In this document: piece by piece, positions 7,851 to 16,564 of the stretch
Layout: every line of letters starts with the position of its first letter
Position numbering within the stretch: position 1 is the first letter of the stretch
Origin: Acidiferrobacterales bacterium
GTDB lineage: Bacteria > Pseudomonadota > Gammaproteobacteria > Arenicellales > Poriferihabitantaceae
Reading direction: 5' to 3'
Assembly: GCA_019633985.1 (NCBI GenBank)
Contig: JAHQWE010000117.1
Location: 1 to 51,358, forward strand
DNA length: 51,358 nucleotides
Notes under the pieces: generated by a model
What the model saw: only the letters and a program-made list of their open reading frames with translations
The model's database searches: none
Told to the model about the DNA's origin: nothing
Position numbers and translations under genes: made by a program

Positions 7851-8812
7851 TTGTTAGACCACCATTGCATTTATGGACCACGCTCGGCGCGATGCTCATC
7901 GTTCTCTGGTGCTTAACCAATCCAGTGGCGAAGGTCGATCATGCTGTACACCGCTATATGTTCGTCGTAGATATTACCGAAAGCATGGGTGTAGAGGACG
8001 TCGAACTCAATGGCGCTACTGCCACCCGCTTGGAACTTGTCAAAAACAAGATACGTCTGGCGATTCAGAAGCTCCATTGTGATTCAGAGGTTGCGTTCGC
8101 AATATTCACAGAGCATCGAAGTTTTCTCCTTCACACACCAATCAGAATTTGCGAGAACTTTACTGAGCTGGACAATATTTTGAACTATCTGAACTGGCAA
8201 ATGGCATGGCGATCACAAAGTGAGATCGCCAAAGGCATCTATTCCTCTATCAAGATTAGCGGAGAGATGGACCCACCGCCCGCGATTGTATTTTTTACAG
8301 ATGGCCATGAATCGCCTCCGATACACCCCGATCTTCGCTTTCATATCAAGAAGACGGAAGACAAGATATGGGGAACAATTGTTGGGGTTGGCGGTGACAA
8401 GCTACGCCCCATCCCACGATACAATAGTCTCGGAAAAAAAGAAGGCTACTGGCATAAAGAAGATGTGGAGCAACTCGATCGGTTTACCAAAGCCATCAAA
8501 GAAGGAAAAAGCATGACTGGTGTCAGCGATAACCCGTTGTACACGGGCAAAGAACATCTATCTTCTCTCAAAGAATCTTATCTAAAGCAGCTGGCGAACG
8601 AAGCCTCTTTTGAATATCTTCGGCTGCGAGACGACAATGCGTTAGCGAACCGTCTCACGGACTCTGAGCTGGGGACAATTGATGATTCCGAACAGGATAT
8701 CAGACCCCATTTACTTGTAATCGCTTTGATATTGTTTCTTACTGGGTTTTTGTTCAAATTGATCACTGATCGACTGCCAGGAAGACGACATCTCAGGTTT
8801 TCAGGAATATAG
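7847..8812 (+). CDS. mxaL: MxaL: second membrane von Willebrand factor A protein
   Basis: A 321-residue protein with a GTG start overlapping mxaK. A signal-anchor (LWTTLGAMLIVLWCLTNP) leads into a vWA domain with a DITESM MIDAS variant (FVVDITESMGVEDV, about residue 42), AIFTEHRSFLLHTP and IVFFTDGHESPP. A C-terminal helix (about 291-308, LLVIALILFLTGFLFKL) makes it a membrane protein with two anchors and the domain facing the periplasm, as expected for MxaL. It ends the cluster. The convergent quinoprotein gene ends only 33 bp away, and I see no clear terminator between them. Confidence 0.82.
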   Translation: MIVRPPLHLWTTLGAMLIVLWCLTNPVAKVDHAVHRYMFVVDITESMGVEDVELNGATATRLELVKNKIRLAIQKLHCDSEVAFAIFTEHRSFLLHTPIRICENFTELDNILNYLNWQMAWRSQSEIAKGIYSSIKISGEMDPPPAIVFFTDGHESPPIHPDLRFHIKKTEDKIWGTIVGVGGDKLRPIPRYNSLGKKEGYWHKEDVEQLDRFTKAIKEGKSMTGVSDNPLYTGKEHLSSLKESYLKQLANEASFEYLRLRDDNALANRLTDSELGTIDDSEQDIRPHLLVIALILFLTGFLFKLITDRLPGRRHLRFSGI

Positions 8813-8845
8813 TCTTGTCGCCAGCCGAATATCCACATGTAAAAA

Positions 8846-10648
8846 TTATTGATCCAACACGAATGTGAGAACCTCATCGCCAGTGGAATACCCGAACAAC
8901 TTGTTACCTCCTGCCGCAACGCTTACATACTGTTTGCCATTAACACGATAAGAAATGGGTGGGGCGTTGACCCCGTATTGGGAATGATGCTGCCACAACA
9001 ACTCCCCTGTTTGGCTATCATAGGCGTTGAACGCGCCGTTACCTTCCCCGGTAAATAGCAACCCACCCTGTGTCACCAAAACGCCACCTACCATGGGGTC
9101 AGCGATCTTATTTTGCCATTGAATTTCACCATTGGTGACGTCGATCGCGGTCAATGTTCCCCAATCAGGTTCGCCGGTTTTCTGGAAGAAAGTATAGCTC
9201 TCCCAAGGTCTTCCGGGTTGTGGCGTCAGTTCTCGTGAAATAAACACAGAAGGTTGGTAAATTCCAGCGATATACACCCAGTTAGATACAGGGTGGTATG
9301 CCACCGGTGACCATGAGGTGGCACCTAATGTACCGGGCACAATCCGGGTACCTTCCTTGGAAGGCAGGGCAAACAGATTCTCTTGCTTCACAAATGGTTC
9401 TGATTTTCTGAGCAACTCCCCGGTCGCGCGATCATGGATAAAAAACCAGCCAAGCTTACTGGCCTGTCCAATCGCCTTCACTTTTTTTCCATTTTGTTCA
9501 TAGTCGAACAACACCGGGGGGCTGGCCACGTCATAGCCCCATCGATCATGAGGAACCTGTTGGTAATACCAGCGAACTTTGCCCGTTTTTAATTCCAACG
9601 CAACCAGACTCACTGTATACAAATTATCTCCGGGTCGAGTCGAACCATCCATTTGCGGCGACGGGTTTCCTGTCCCCACAAACATGAGACCAAGTTCTGC
9701 ATCGATGGCCGGCGTGGTCCAGACAGAGCCACCTCCCAGTTTCCAAGTATCGCGATACTTTTCGAACTGTTTTTTCTCTTTCTCGATATCCCTTTTTAAA
9801 TGCGGTCCGTAATCAAGGGTAGTTGTCCACTCCCCTTCCCACCCTTCTTCTGGCACGCTATACCAACGCCAAAGTTCCGTCCCGGTCTCTCCATCATAAG
9901 CAACCACAAATCCACGCAGACCGTGACCGCCTCCAGAAAAACTGCCAACAGAGAGAAGCGACTCACCTTCCTGCTCTTGTTCCAGATGCAGGCCGTACCC
10001 CGCCCCAGTGATACCAATATAAACGATTCCATCATGTACCTGCGGCGCGAGATTAGCGCTGTAGCCGGTTTGTCCTGTCTGCACGGCACCAGAGAATTCT
10101 TCGACATCAACAACCGCCACTGCACTCTCACCGACGCCCTCCTCAACATTCGCAATTTGCCTGTCCCAAATGACCGAACCATCAATTTGATCCAGCGCGA
10201 TTAATCTGCCATCGATAGTCACGGAATAGACTCTTCCATCAGCCAACGCCGGCCCACGATTGGCAGGCCCACAACAATACTTGTCACTCATCAACGTATG
10301 TTGGTAGCGCCAACGCTGAGCGCCGGATTCCGCGTCCAAGGCAATCACATCGTTGAATGGCGTGGTCAAAAACATAATGCCGTCTTTGACAATGGGACTG
10401 GTTTGAAATGTGCTCTTTCTACCCGTTTCGAATTTCCAGGCCAGTTTTAACTTCGATACATTATCTTTATGTATTTCCGTAAGTGGACTAAACCTTTGGT
10501 TATCATGCTTTCGGCCATAAAGCGGCCAGTCGTCTTCCATGGCATGTGCGGTAGCCGCTGCACAGAACAAGGAAGCTAACAGGTAAAGTGACAAAATCCA
10601 TCTGCTCGTGCAATGGATAACAGGAGCGAAAAAATGTGAGCGAAACAT
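8846..10648 (-). CDS. PQQ-dependent beta-propeller dehydrogenase, non-canonical
   Basis: A 600-residue periplasmic quinoprotein (ATG 10648, after a TTG at 10651) with a signal peptide ending near AHAMEDD. The propeller shows W-motif repeats and the vicinal cysteine pair YCCGPANRG that binds PQQ in this family. Family features include GGGSVWTTPAI, GTGNPSP (Asn ligand of the metal) and RPGDN. The motif matching the catalytic Asp region of methanol dehydrogenase (HDEWDYA/D) reads HDRWGYDVAS, with Gly at the catalytic Asp and Asp two residues later. The region that usually carries the Glu metal ligand (GAEYGVRG) is split by an insertion: GAGYGLHLEQ ... GGGHGLRG. So it is neither MxaF nor XoxF by eye. 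There is no C-terminal haem domain. The substrate is unknown, probably an alcohol. It may be served by the adjacent mxaRSACKL products. Confidence 0.88.
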   Translation of the reverse strand: MFRSHFFAPVIHCTSRWILSLYLLASLFCAAATAHAMEDDWPLYGRKHDNQRFSPLTEIHKDNVSKLKLAWKFETGRKSTFQTSPIVKDGIMFLTTPFNDVIALDAESGAQRWRYQHTLMSDKYCCGPANRGPALADGRVYSVTIDGRLIALDQIDGSVIWDRQIANVEEGVGESAVAVVDVEEFSGAVQTGQTGYSANLAPQVHDGIVYIGITGAGYGLHLEQEQEGESLLSVGSFSGGGHGLRGFVVAYDGETGTELWRWYSVPEEGWEGEWTTTLDYGPHLKRDIEKEKKQFEKYRDTWKLGGGSVWTTPAIDAELGLMFVGTGNPSPQMDGSTRPGDNLYTVSLVALELKTGKVRWYYQQVPHDRWGYDVASPPVLFDYEQNGKKVKAIGQASKLGWFFIHDRATGELLRKSEPFVKQENLFALPSKEGTRIVPGTLGATSWSPVAYHPVSNWVYIAGIYQPSVFISRELTPQPGRPWESYTFFQKTGEPDWGTLTAIDVTNGEIQWQNKIADPMVGGVLVTQGGLLFTGEGNGAFNAYDSQTGELLWQHHSQYGVNAPPISYRVNGKQYVSVAAGGNKLFGYSTGDEVLTFVLDQ

Positions 10649-10758
10649 CAAGATACGACAGAAAACATAGACAGTAAGTGTATGACGTTGTTTGCCGTCT
10701 CACGCGACCGCTGCCGCCTATTCGGGATTATTTCCTACGAGAATACCGTTTGATTTAT

Positions 10759-12399
10759 TCAGGACAGAAATTTATCCGGCCCCATACAATTGGAACCTAC
10801 TCTTAGCTCCAACAAACTCGCTGATTCAGAGAGTAATGCAGTTTCAAACGCGGGAAAGAAATCTTCTGTGTTGTTAATGACTCTGCCGTTCGCACCAAAA
10901 GCCCGGGCAAATGCTGAGAAATCGGGGTTAACAAGATCCGTTCCACTAACACGTTCTGGAAAGTGTTTTTCCTGGTGCATACGAATGGTTCCATAGCTGT
11001 TGTTATTGACGATAAGGAATATCGGATTTAATTTGTATTGCATCGCAGTTGCCAGTTCCTGTCCGTTCATCATGAAATCGCCATCTCCGGCGAAACACAC
11101 CACGGTACGTTCAGGATAAGCAATCTTGGCGGCAATCGCCGCGGGAACACCATAGCCCATTGATCCCGACACTGGAGCCAGCACCGTTCGTGCGGCCCGA
11201 TAGCAATAGAACTTGTTTGGCCAGTCAGCGAAGTTACCCGCGCCGTTAGTGATAATGGCATCTCTCGGCAACTTTTCCCGCAGATAAGACATGATTTTTC
11301 CCATGTCCACCGGGCTATTTTGTGGGCCGAGTTCCAATCCGGCACGGTGCGTCGCAACCAGTGCATCCGTTTTCTGTCGGCGCTCTTCACCGCCTGTTTC
11401 CGGCAAGCTGGCCGCTGCCAGCGCGAACGCATTCAAATCTGCACAAATGCCGAGATCTGGGGTGAGAACACGGCCAAGTTCAGACTCTTCTGATAAGACA
11501 TGTACAAAGGGTTGTTTCGGTTTCGGGGCATTAATTAAGGTGTAGCGGGTAGAGGTCATATCCGCGAGTCTTGAACCGACCGCCACCAGTAGATCTGTCT
11601 CTTCCAGGTACTCGTGCAGACCCGCAAAAGAATTCGCCACCAGACTGCCTGCATAGCAGCGATGGTCGTTATCAAAACTTGATTGTCGACGAAATCCTGT
11701 GACCACGGGCACATTCTGTTTTTCTGCGAACTCGTGAATTGCTTGTCTACCTTCGTCACTCCAGCTGCTCCCCCCTAACACCAGTAACGGTTTTTCTGCG
11801 CCAGTCAGCAAGTCTGACAATTTCGATATTGCGTCAGGAGCAGGGGTGAGAGTTGTCGAAGGCGCGGGTGGTAAATCCATCGCCTCCACCTCATCACGCA
11901 ACATATCTTCCGGTAGTGCTAAAGCCACTGGACCGGGCCGGCCACTGGTGGCAACGCGTATGGCGCGGTTAATGAATTCGGGCAAACGTTCTGCTTGATC
12001 AATCTGCGATACCCACTTCGTCACCGGGCCTAGCATCTGGCGATAATCAATTTCCTGAAACGCTTCCCGTTCCATCGAGCCCCGCGGTATTTGTCCGATC
12101 AGCAGAATCATGGGAATGGAATCTTGAAACGCAGTGTGCAGACCAACTGTAGCATTGGTTGCGCCTGGCCCTCGAGTAACAAAACAGACTCCGGGTTTCC
12201 CAGTCACACTGGCATAAGCATCGGCCATATAGGCCGCACCACCTTCTTGCCGACAAGTGATAAATCGGATGGAAGCGTCGGCACCAAATATGGCATCCAG
12301 GGCAAACAAATAACTCTCGCCCGGAACGCCAAAAATGGTATCGATTTGGTTAATGCGTAGTGCATCTATTAGGATTTCTCCGCCTGTTCGTTTGTTCAT
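10759..12399 (-). CDS. Thiamine-diphosphate enzyme of the acetolactate synthase superfamily
   Basis: A 546-residue three-domain ThDP enzyme starting at ATG 12399. The N-terminal Pyr domain has FGVPGESYLFALDAI and the catalytic Glu in CRQEGGAAYMADAY. The central domain begins near LLVLGGSSWSDEG. The PP domain has the ThDP/Mg motif GDGDFMMNGQEL...NNNSYG. Length and motifs resemble acetolactate synthase large subunits and related decarboxylases. No ilvN-type small subunit gene is adjacent and ilvC lies 36 kb away, so a catabolic role is as likely as branched-chain synthesis. It lies 107 bp upstream of the quinoprotein gene and 82 bp downstream of the EamA gene on the same strand, suggesting a shared transcript. 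Confidence 0.85.
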   Translation of the reverse strand: MNKRTGGEILIDALRINQIDTIFGVPGESYLFALDAIFGADASIRFITCRQEGGAAYMADAYASVTGKPGVCFVTRGPGATNATVGLHTAFQDSIPMILLIGQIPRGSMEREAFQEIDYRQMLGPVTKWVSQIDQAERLPEFINRAIRVATSGRPGPVALALPEDMLRDEVEAMDLPPAPSTTLTPAPDAISKLSDLLTGAEKPLLVLGGSSWSDEGRQAIHEFAEKQNVPVVTGFRRQSSFDNDHRCYAGSLVANSFAGLHEYLEETDLLVAVGSRLADMTSTRYTLINAPKPKQPFVHVLSEESELGRVLTPDLGICADLNAFALAAASLPETGGEERRQKTDALVATHRAGLELGPQNSPVDMGKIMSYLREKLPRDAIITNGAGNFADWPNKFYCYRAARTVLAPVSGSMGYGVPAAIAAKIAYPERTVVCFAGDGDFMMNGQELATAMQYKLNPIFLIVNNNSYGTIRMHQEKHFPERVSGTDLVNPDFSAFARAFGANGRVINNTEDFFPAFETALLSESASLLELRVGSNCMGPDKFLS

Positions 12400-12481
12400 G
12401 GGGTAGCGGGTCTTTCAGTATTTATTTCAATCATTCTTCATTTATCTCGATTGGCTCACACGAACCTCAATATGATGCGGA

Positions 12482-12934
12482 TCAACCATACGCCAGCAGC
12501 AATAGGCCACCAATGGCCAAGCCGACTCCACTCCACTGCACCCAATTCAGTCTCTCTCCAAACAGAAAAAAGGACAGGCTCACCACCACCAGGATAGTGC
12601 CCCCCACAATCAGGGGAATCGCAACGCTGGCTGGCACCGATCTGCCATTGCCAGACTCTCGGAAAAGATAAAAATACATGATCTCGGCCAGACCAATACA
12701 TACTCCTGCTGCAATCGCCCAGGGATAAGCCTTGGCCGGCAGACCAATCGACGCATTGGAACGCCACAAATATAGGAGGTAGAAAAATGAAACCGAAAGG
12801 GCGGCGAATTGTAAACAGATGGTTGCCAACAGCGGAGATGTTAGCGCATCAGACGCATTCCCTGAAACTTTGATCAGCAAATTGTAAGCTGCATAGCAAA
12901 GCGTGATTAACAGAATCAGCGTGACGGTAGTCAA
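12482..12934 (-). CDS. Small EamA/DMT-type membrane protein
   Basis: The frame is open to 13105, but the upstream 57 codons are not membrane-like and would overlap the divergent gene. TTG 12934, just before the first hydrophobic helix, is the most reasonable start (150 residues). About four helices follow (LILLITLCYAAYNLLIK; LQFAALSVSFFYLLYL; AIAAGVCIGLAEIMYFYLF; ILVVVSLSFFLFGERL plus a terminal helix), and the FGERLNWVQWSGVGLAIGG end is typical of an EamA repeat. A single-repeat protein would act as a dimer, as in small multidrug-resistance-like transporters. It is first in a possible three-gene minus-strand unit with the ThDP enzyme and quinoprotein. The substrate cannot be inferred; the start is uncertain. 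Confidence 0.72.
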   Translation of the reverse strand: MTTVTLILLITLCYAAYNLLIKVSGNASDALTSPLLATICLQFAALSVSFFYLLYLWRSNASIGLPAKAYPWAIAAGVCIGLAEIMYFYLFRESGNGRSVPASVAIPLIVGGTILVVVSLSFFLFGERLNWVQWSGVGLAIGGLLLLAYG

Positions 12935-13096
12935 TGTCTTTTCTGGGTCATGGGTAACGGCTGAATCATGTCTGTTCCTGCGTTGGTTTACAACTAAAAA
13001 TCGAATCGGTGGACATGACAAAGCACGGGCATCTGAAACATGACATTCGAGTTGAATTAAAAGACAATCAAGGTCCACTCCCCGCCAGACACACCG

Positions 13097-14482
13097 TTGT
13101 TTCAACGATTAACCGTTGCACTCGCCCTCCTGACAATGGCCTGTGTCCTCATCGCACGGCACGATCCGGGTGGGTTATTTGACGCTGTGTCATTTGGCGC
13201 AATGCTTTCAGTAACCCTTTTGTGCCTTCGTAGAATTGGGCTTAGGGAAGCCTACCTGCTGGCGGTGAGCATATTACTCGCTGTACTGATTCTTCAACGT
13301 CATGATACGCCTGCACTGGCATTGCAGGCAGGATTGCGACAGGGCGCATTTCTGATGTCGTTCATTTTGTTACTAGGTTTTCTTTACGAAGCGGCATTGA
13401 AGTCTCCATCCATAACAGAATGCGGTCAATTTATGACCCGACAAGCTCCTGGCAAGCGGTTTGTTTCTTTGTTTTTTGGGTCCAGTACGATGTCTGTACT
13501 ATTCAATCTCGGCGTCGTGAGTTTGTTGACACCTCTTATTCAGAATGGAGTCCGTTCCTCTAACCCCAATGACCCGATGAACTCTGTGCGAGAGAGGCGA
13601 CAGCTGGTGGCGGTGCAGCGCGGCTTTGCCTGGGGGATTATTTGGTCACCAACCGCGCTTGCGCCGCTGACTCTACTTGATTTAATGCCAGAAATTGATC
13701 GTATTCGATGGATTTCTCTCGGTTTCGGCATTGCTCTGCTCATCATGGCCATTGGCTGGCTCGAAGACCGCCTGCGATTTCGCAAATTAAAACGGCGCCC
13801 CCAAACAATTCTCCCACCACCGTTTCGCGCTATCGGATTTTTCATCGCAGCTTTTTCCTGGCTGCTCTTCATTGCGGTTACCGTTAGCAGACTGTCAGAA
13901 CAAAGTATCGTTTACGGACTGATGGTCGCCTGTCCGATCATGATGCTAGGCTGGTTGATCGCTCAACAGCTAGGAGAGCCCACTAATACGCTGAAGAATG
14001 TTGGACGATCGGTTAAAGAAATTGTCTTCGATAAGTTACCTCTCACACTGCCGGTTTCTATCACCCTGGCGTGCGCAGGATTTATTGGTCGTGCGACCGC
14101 TGCGTTGGTACCAGCAGAACAATTTGCTCACATCGTGGGAATCAATACCATGCCTCACTTTGTCTTCTTAAGCCTGATCCCTCTTACCATATTGGTTGCC
14201 TCCTGGATGGCTTTCAGTCCTATCGTAGCTGCGGTTTTCCTCGGCAGTGTATTCGGCAGTCTGTCGCCATTGCCAATAGACCCAACCCTTCTAGCTCTCT
14301 CTATATCCTGCGGTTGGGCGTTGGCGATGACTTCTTCACCGATTGTGACGCTCGTGCTACTCATGGCACGCACCTCCGGGTATAGCGGGCGAACACTGGC
14401 TTTTACGTGGAACACAGGGTTTGCGGTTGCGAGCTATACGTTAGTGGTGCTTTCGTTTTGGATATTAACCGGCGGGGAATAA
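13097..14482 (+). CDS. Polytopic inner-membrane transporter-like protein, family not identified
   Basis: A 461-residue protein with roughly 11-12 hydrophobic helices, starting at TTG 13097 (an ATG at 13136 would cut the first helix). Two halves are visible: helices to about residue 220, a basic loop (EDRLRFRKLKRRPQ), then a second half with ITLACAGFIGRATAALVP and LASWMAFSPIVAAVFLGSVF. The internal TSSPIVTLVLLMARTSG and SLSPLPIDPTLLALSISCG re-entrant-like hairpins recall ion-transporter superfamily permeases such as arsenite or dicarboxylate carriers. I do not recognise a precise family. It is divergent from the EamA gene and followed by about 240 bp without a gene. Confidence 0.75.
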   Translation: MFQRLTVALALLTMACVLIARHDPGGLFDAVSFGAMLSVTLLCLRRIGLREAYLLAVSILLAVLILQRHDTPALALQAGLRQGAFLMSFILLLGFLYEAALKSPSITECGQFMTRQAPGKRFVSLFFGSSTMSVLFNLGVVSLLTPLIQNGVRSSNPNDPMNSVRERRQLVAVQRGFAWGIIWSPTALAPLTLLDLMPEIDRIRWISLGFGIALLIMAIGWLEDRLRFRKLKRRPQTILPPPFRAIGFFIAAFSWLLFIAVTVSRLSEQSIVYGLMVACPIMMLGWLIAQQLGEPTNTLKNVGRSVKEIVFDKLPLTLPVSITLACAGFIGRATAALVPAEQFAHIVGINTMPHFVFLSLIPLTILVASWMAFSPIVAAVFLGSVFGSLSPLPIDPTLLALSISCGWALAMTSSPIVTLVLLMARTSGYSGRTLAFTWNTGFAVASYTLVVLSFWILTGGE

Positions 14483-14722
14483 ATAGTGTGATTCGATCGA
14501 GCTATCACTCTAACACTCTAGCAGTTCTGCTCAGGTAGGCACTAACCGTTCGCCAAGACGATGAACCTGGTAGTTCAGTTTCTATTCGAGTCTGTGTCAC
14601 CGCAGTTAGAGAATTTTGTTGTTGTACGAGAGAGCTACGTAGAAATTTCGCGTTTTCTACCAAAGTAGGTTACCTTTTAGTCTGGAACTGTTTCCTCAAT
14701 ACGGCGTGAGGTATTTGCATTG

Positions 14723-15118
14723 ATGAGTGAGAAGATGAAACTAACTCTTTTTATACTCCTGATCACTTTCTCGAATTACTCGATCGCAGAGTGGGTTGAA
14801 TACTCGACTCGATCGAATGGTAACGTCTTTTACTTCGACGATACGCGACTGCAAAAAGATGGCAACAGAATTAGCGTCTGGAACCGGGTTCGATACAAAA
14901 CTTCAGTAATGGGGGCATCAAGCTATCAAAGCTATTTGCAGATTGATTGCTCGGCGTTAACGGAAACGACCCTTCAAAATACGTTTTACTCGGATACCGA
15001 CTGGAGTACACCCGCCATGGCTACAAATACCAAGGCCAAACCCAAGAAAAAAATTGATAAAAATTCAGCCACTGAGCAGTTGGCTAATGTGGTATGTCAA
15101 GAGTCGCTTGACCACTGA
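14723..15118 (+). CDS. Small exported protein resembling surface-adhesin E
   Basis: About 131 residues. TTG 14720, ATG 14723 and ATG 14735 are all in frame. I use ATG 14723; the Met at 14735 would give the tidier signal peptide MKLTLFILLITFSNYSIAEW. The mature part reads WVEYSTRSNGNVFYFDDTRLQKDG...ISVWNRVRYK, then YQSYLQIDCSALTETTL and a C-terminal cysteine. This matches the small Adhesin_E-type domain (a short exported beta protein with a Cys pair). The function of these chromosomal homologues is unknown; the name should not be read as proven adhesion. A strong bidirectional terminator follows at 15163-15202. Confidence 0.72.
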   Translation: MSEKMKLTLFILLITFSNYSIAEWVEYSTRSNGNVFYFDDTRLQKDGNRISVWNRVRYKTSVMGASSYQSYLQIDCSALTETTLQNTFYSDTDWSTPAMATNTKAKPKKKIDKNSATEQLANVVCQESLDH

Positions 15119-15157
15119 AATTTCAGCTCACCCAATATTTTTTTCAAAGAAGCACAA

Positions 15158-15202
15158 CAAAAAAAGCTCGCGCCACATCCGTAGCGCGAGCTTTCAGTTT
15201 TT
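15158..15202. terminator. Bidirectional Rho-independent terminator
   Basis: An 11-bp perfect stem, AAAGCTCGCGC (15163-15173) with GCGCGAGCTTT (15184-15194), encloses a 10-nt loop. T residues follow on the plus strand (15198-15202), and an A tract precedes it (15158-15165), which serves as the U tract on the minus strand. It sits between two convergent genes and can stop both. Confidence 0.9.
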
Positions 15203-15214
15203 GGCTGCTTCTTT

Positions 15215-16537
15215 TTACTTTGCAGTTATTTGATAGATTTCGCCTTCGTCAGTTGCTGCGTACAACGCATTATCTGGCCCCATTACCAAGCCACGGAATC
15301 TCTTGGAGAAACCGAGTGGCATCTGAATGGCGCTCTTGATAGATAATCCATCAGCGGCAAGGTCATAAATATCAATACGCGATCCGGCCGGTGTATCACC
15401 GAAGGCGATACCCATAATTCCAGCCGTTAAACGCCCTTCGTAGATGCCCCAGTTGCTACCTTTCAGGAAAGCGGCGGATCCAGTTCCCTGAGACAGACCA
15501 TTGTTATTCCATGCAGCAGGCATTAAATCTTCGAAGCGTGTATCACTCATAGGCGTGTAAGCAGCCCGAACAGCTGGATCAACTGCATCCATTTGATTGG
15601 GCTCGTAACCGCAGTATTTGTCAGGACACTCGCCTCTGCCGGCGATTTTTTCCGCCGGATCCCACCCAGCATTACCACCATTTACCAGCGCGGTGATTTC
15701 ATCGTTGTGCCATGGCCCGTGTTCAGCAGTAAACGCTCTGCCATCGCTTGGACGAAAATCAATACCTTGTACATTTCTATGACCATAGGTGTAGATACGC
15801 TTATCAAAACCCTCTGGAGGATTGTTCTCGGGGTGCGCATTCCCATCGCCATCAATTCTCAATACCTTGCCACAAAGCAATTGACCATCTTGCGGGCAAA
15901 TACCTCTATGACGATCACCACCCGTTACCCAGAGATATCCCCCTGGCCCAACGCGTAATCGGCCGCCATTGTGCGCGCCAGGTCCGCCGAATGGTTGATC
16001 TGATTCAAAAGGCTTGTACTGAATATCCGTAACAATATCTGTTCGATCAGAAACACTCTTGAGATCTTCACTTACCGTGAATTTCATCACGATGTTGCCG
16101 TCACACTTTTCGAAGTTGGTTTTGCAACCATCTCCGTAATACTTATTGGAGGTTGAATACAGATAAAGTGTTCGATTCTTCGCAAAATTGCGGTCAGCCA
16201 CGACACCTAGCATGCCCGCCTGACCATCACAAAAAAGATCACTACCGGCATCGCTGTAACCCTCAGTATCCTTCATGCCATACAGCGCATTAACATCGCC
16301 AGAACTGGTTCTTACTGAAAGCCCCTTACACTTCTCAGTGTAAAACATTGTACCGTCAGGTAAAAAAGCCATATCCCATGGATTCTCAAGCCCTGTCATA
16401 AATTCAGCCGCTTCTATAGTCGGAATGTTCATTCCCTTATTTGCATGTCCATCCGCCTGGGCGGTGGAAATAAATCCGACCAACATCGCAGCAGATGCCG
16501 TGACGGTCGAAAAAGCCGTAAAATATTTATTCATCAT
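15215..16537 (-). CDS. PQQ-dependent sugar dehydrogenase (soluble GDH/Asd family)
   Basis: A 440-residue periplasmic protein. ATG 16537 is preceded by AGAGGACT and followed by a signal peptide ending at AQADG. The beta-propeller shows the family's hallmark strings: NPWDMAFLPDGTMFYTEK, GGPGAHNGGRLRVGPGG (with the catalytic-region His), YTYGHRNVQGIDFRP, AFTAEHGPWHNDEI and NGGNAGWDP. These are residues around PQQ and Ca2+ in soluble glucose/aldose sugar dehydrogenases. Cysteine pairs (KCKG, FCDG, CKTNFEKCDG, CPQDGQLLC) suggest disulfides. It lies 27 bp downstream of a cytochrome c gene on the same strand, its likely electron acceptor. Confidence 0.9.
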   Translation of the reverse strand: MMNKYFTAFSTVTASAAMLVGFISTAQADGHANKGMNIPTIEAAEFMTGLENPWDMAFLPDGTMFYTEKCKGLSVRTSSGDVNALYGMKDTEGYSDAGSDLFCDGQAGMLGVVADRNFAKNRTLYLYSTSNKYYGDGCKTNFEKCDGNIVMKFTVSEDLKSVSDRTDIVTDIQYKPFESDQPFGGPGAHNGGRLRVGPGGYLWVTGGDRHRGICPQDGQLLCGKVLRIDGDGNAHPENNPPEGFDKRIYTYGHRNVQGIDFRPSDGRAFTAEHGPWHNDEITALVNGGNAGWDPAEKIAGRGECPDKYCGYEPNQMDAVDPAVRAAYTPMSDTRFEDLMPAAWNNNGLSQGTGSAAFLKGSNWGIYEGRLTAGIMGIAFGDTPAGSRIDIYDLAADGLSIKSAIQMPLGFSKRFRGLVMGPDNALYAATDEGEIYQITAK

Positions 16538-16564
16538 ATAAGTCCTCTAGTGGTGGTGTTAGTG

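Noticed and set aside
9800-10204. A 134-residue plus-strand frame inside the quinoprotein gene
   Set aside because: Lies over conserved propeller motifs of the opposite strand and has no ribosome binding site or motif.
10759-12399. Assignment of this ThDP gene as ilvB/ilvI
   Set aside because: No small-subunit gene adjoins it and its neighbours are a quinoprotein and an EamA gene, so the biosynthetic name is not justified.
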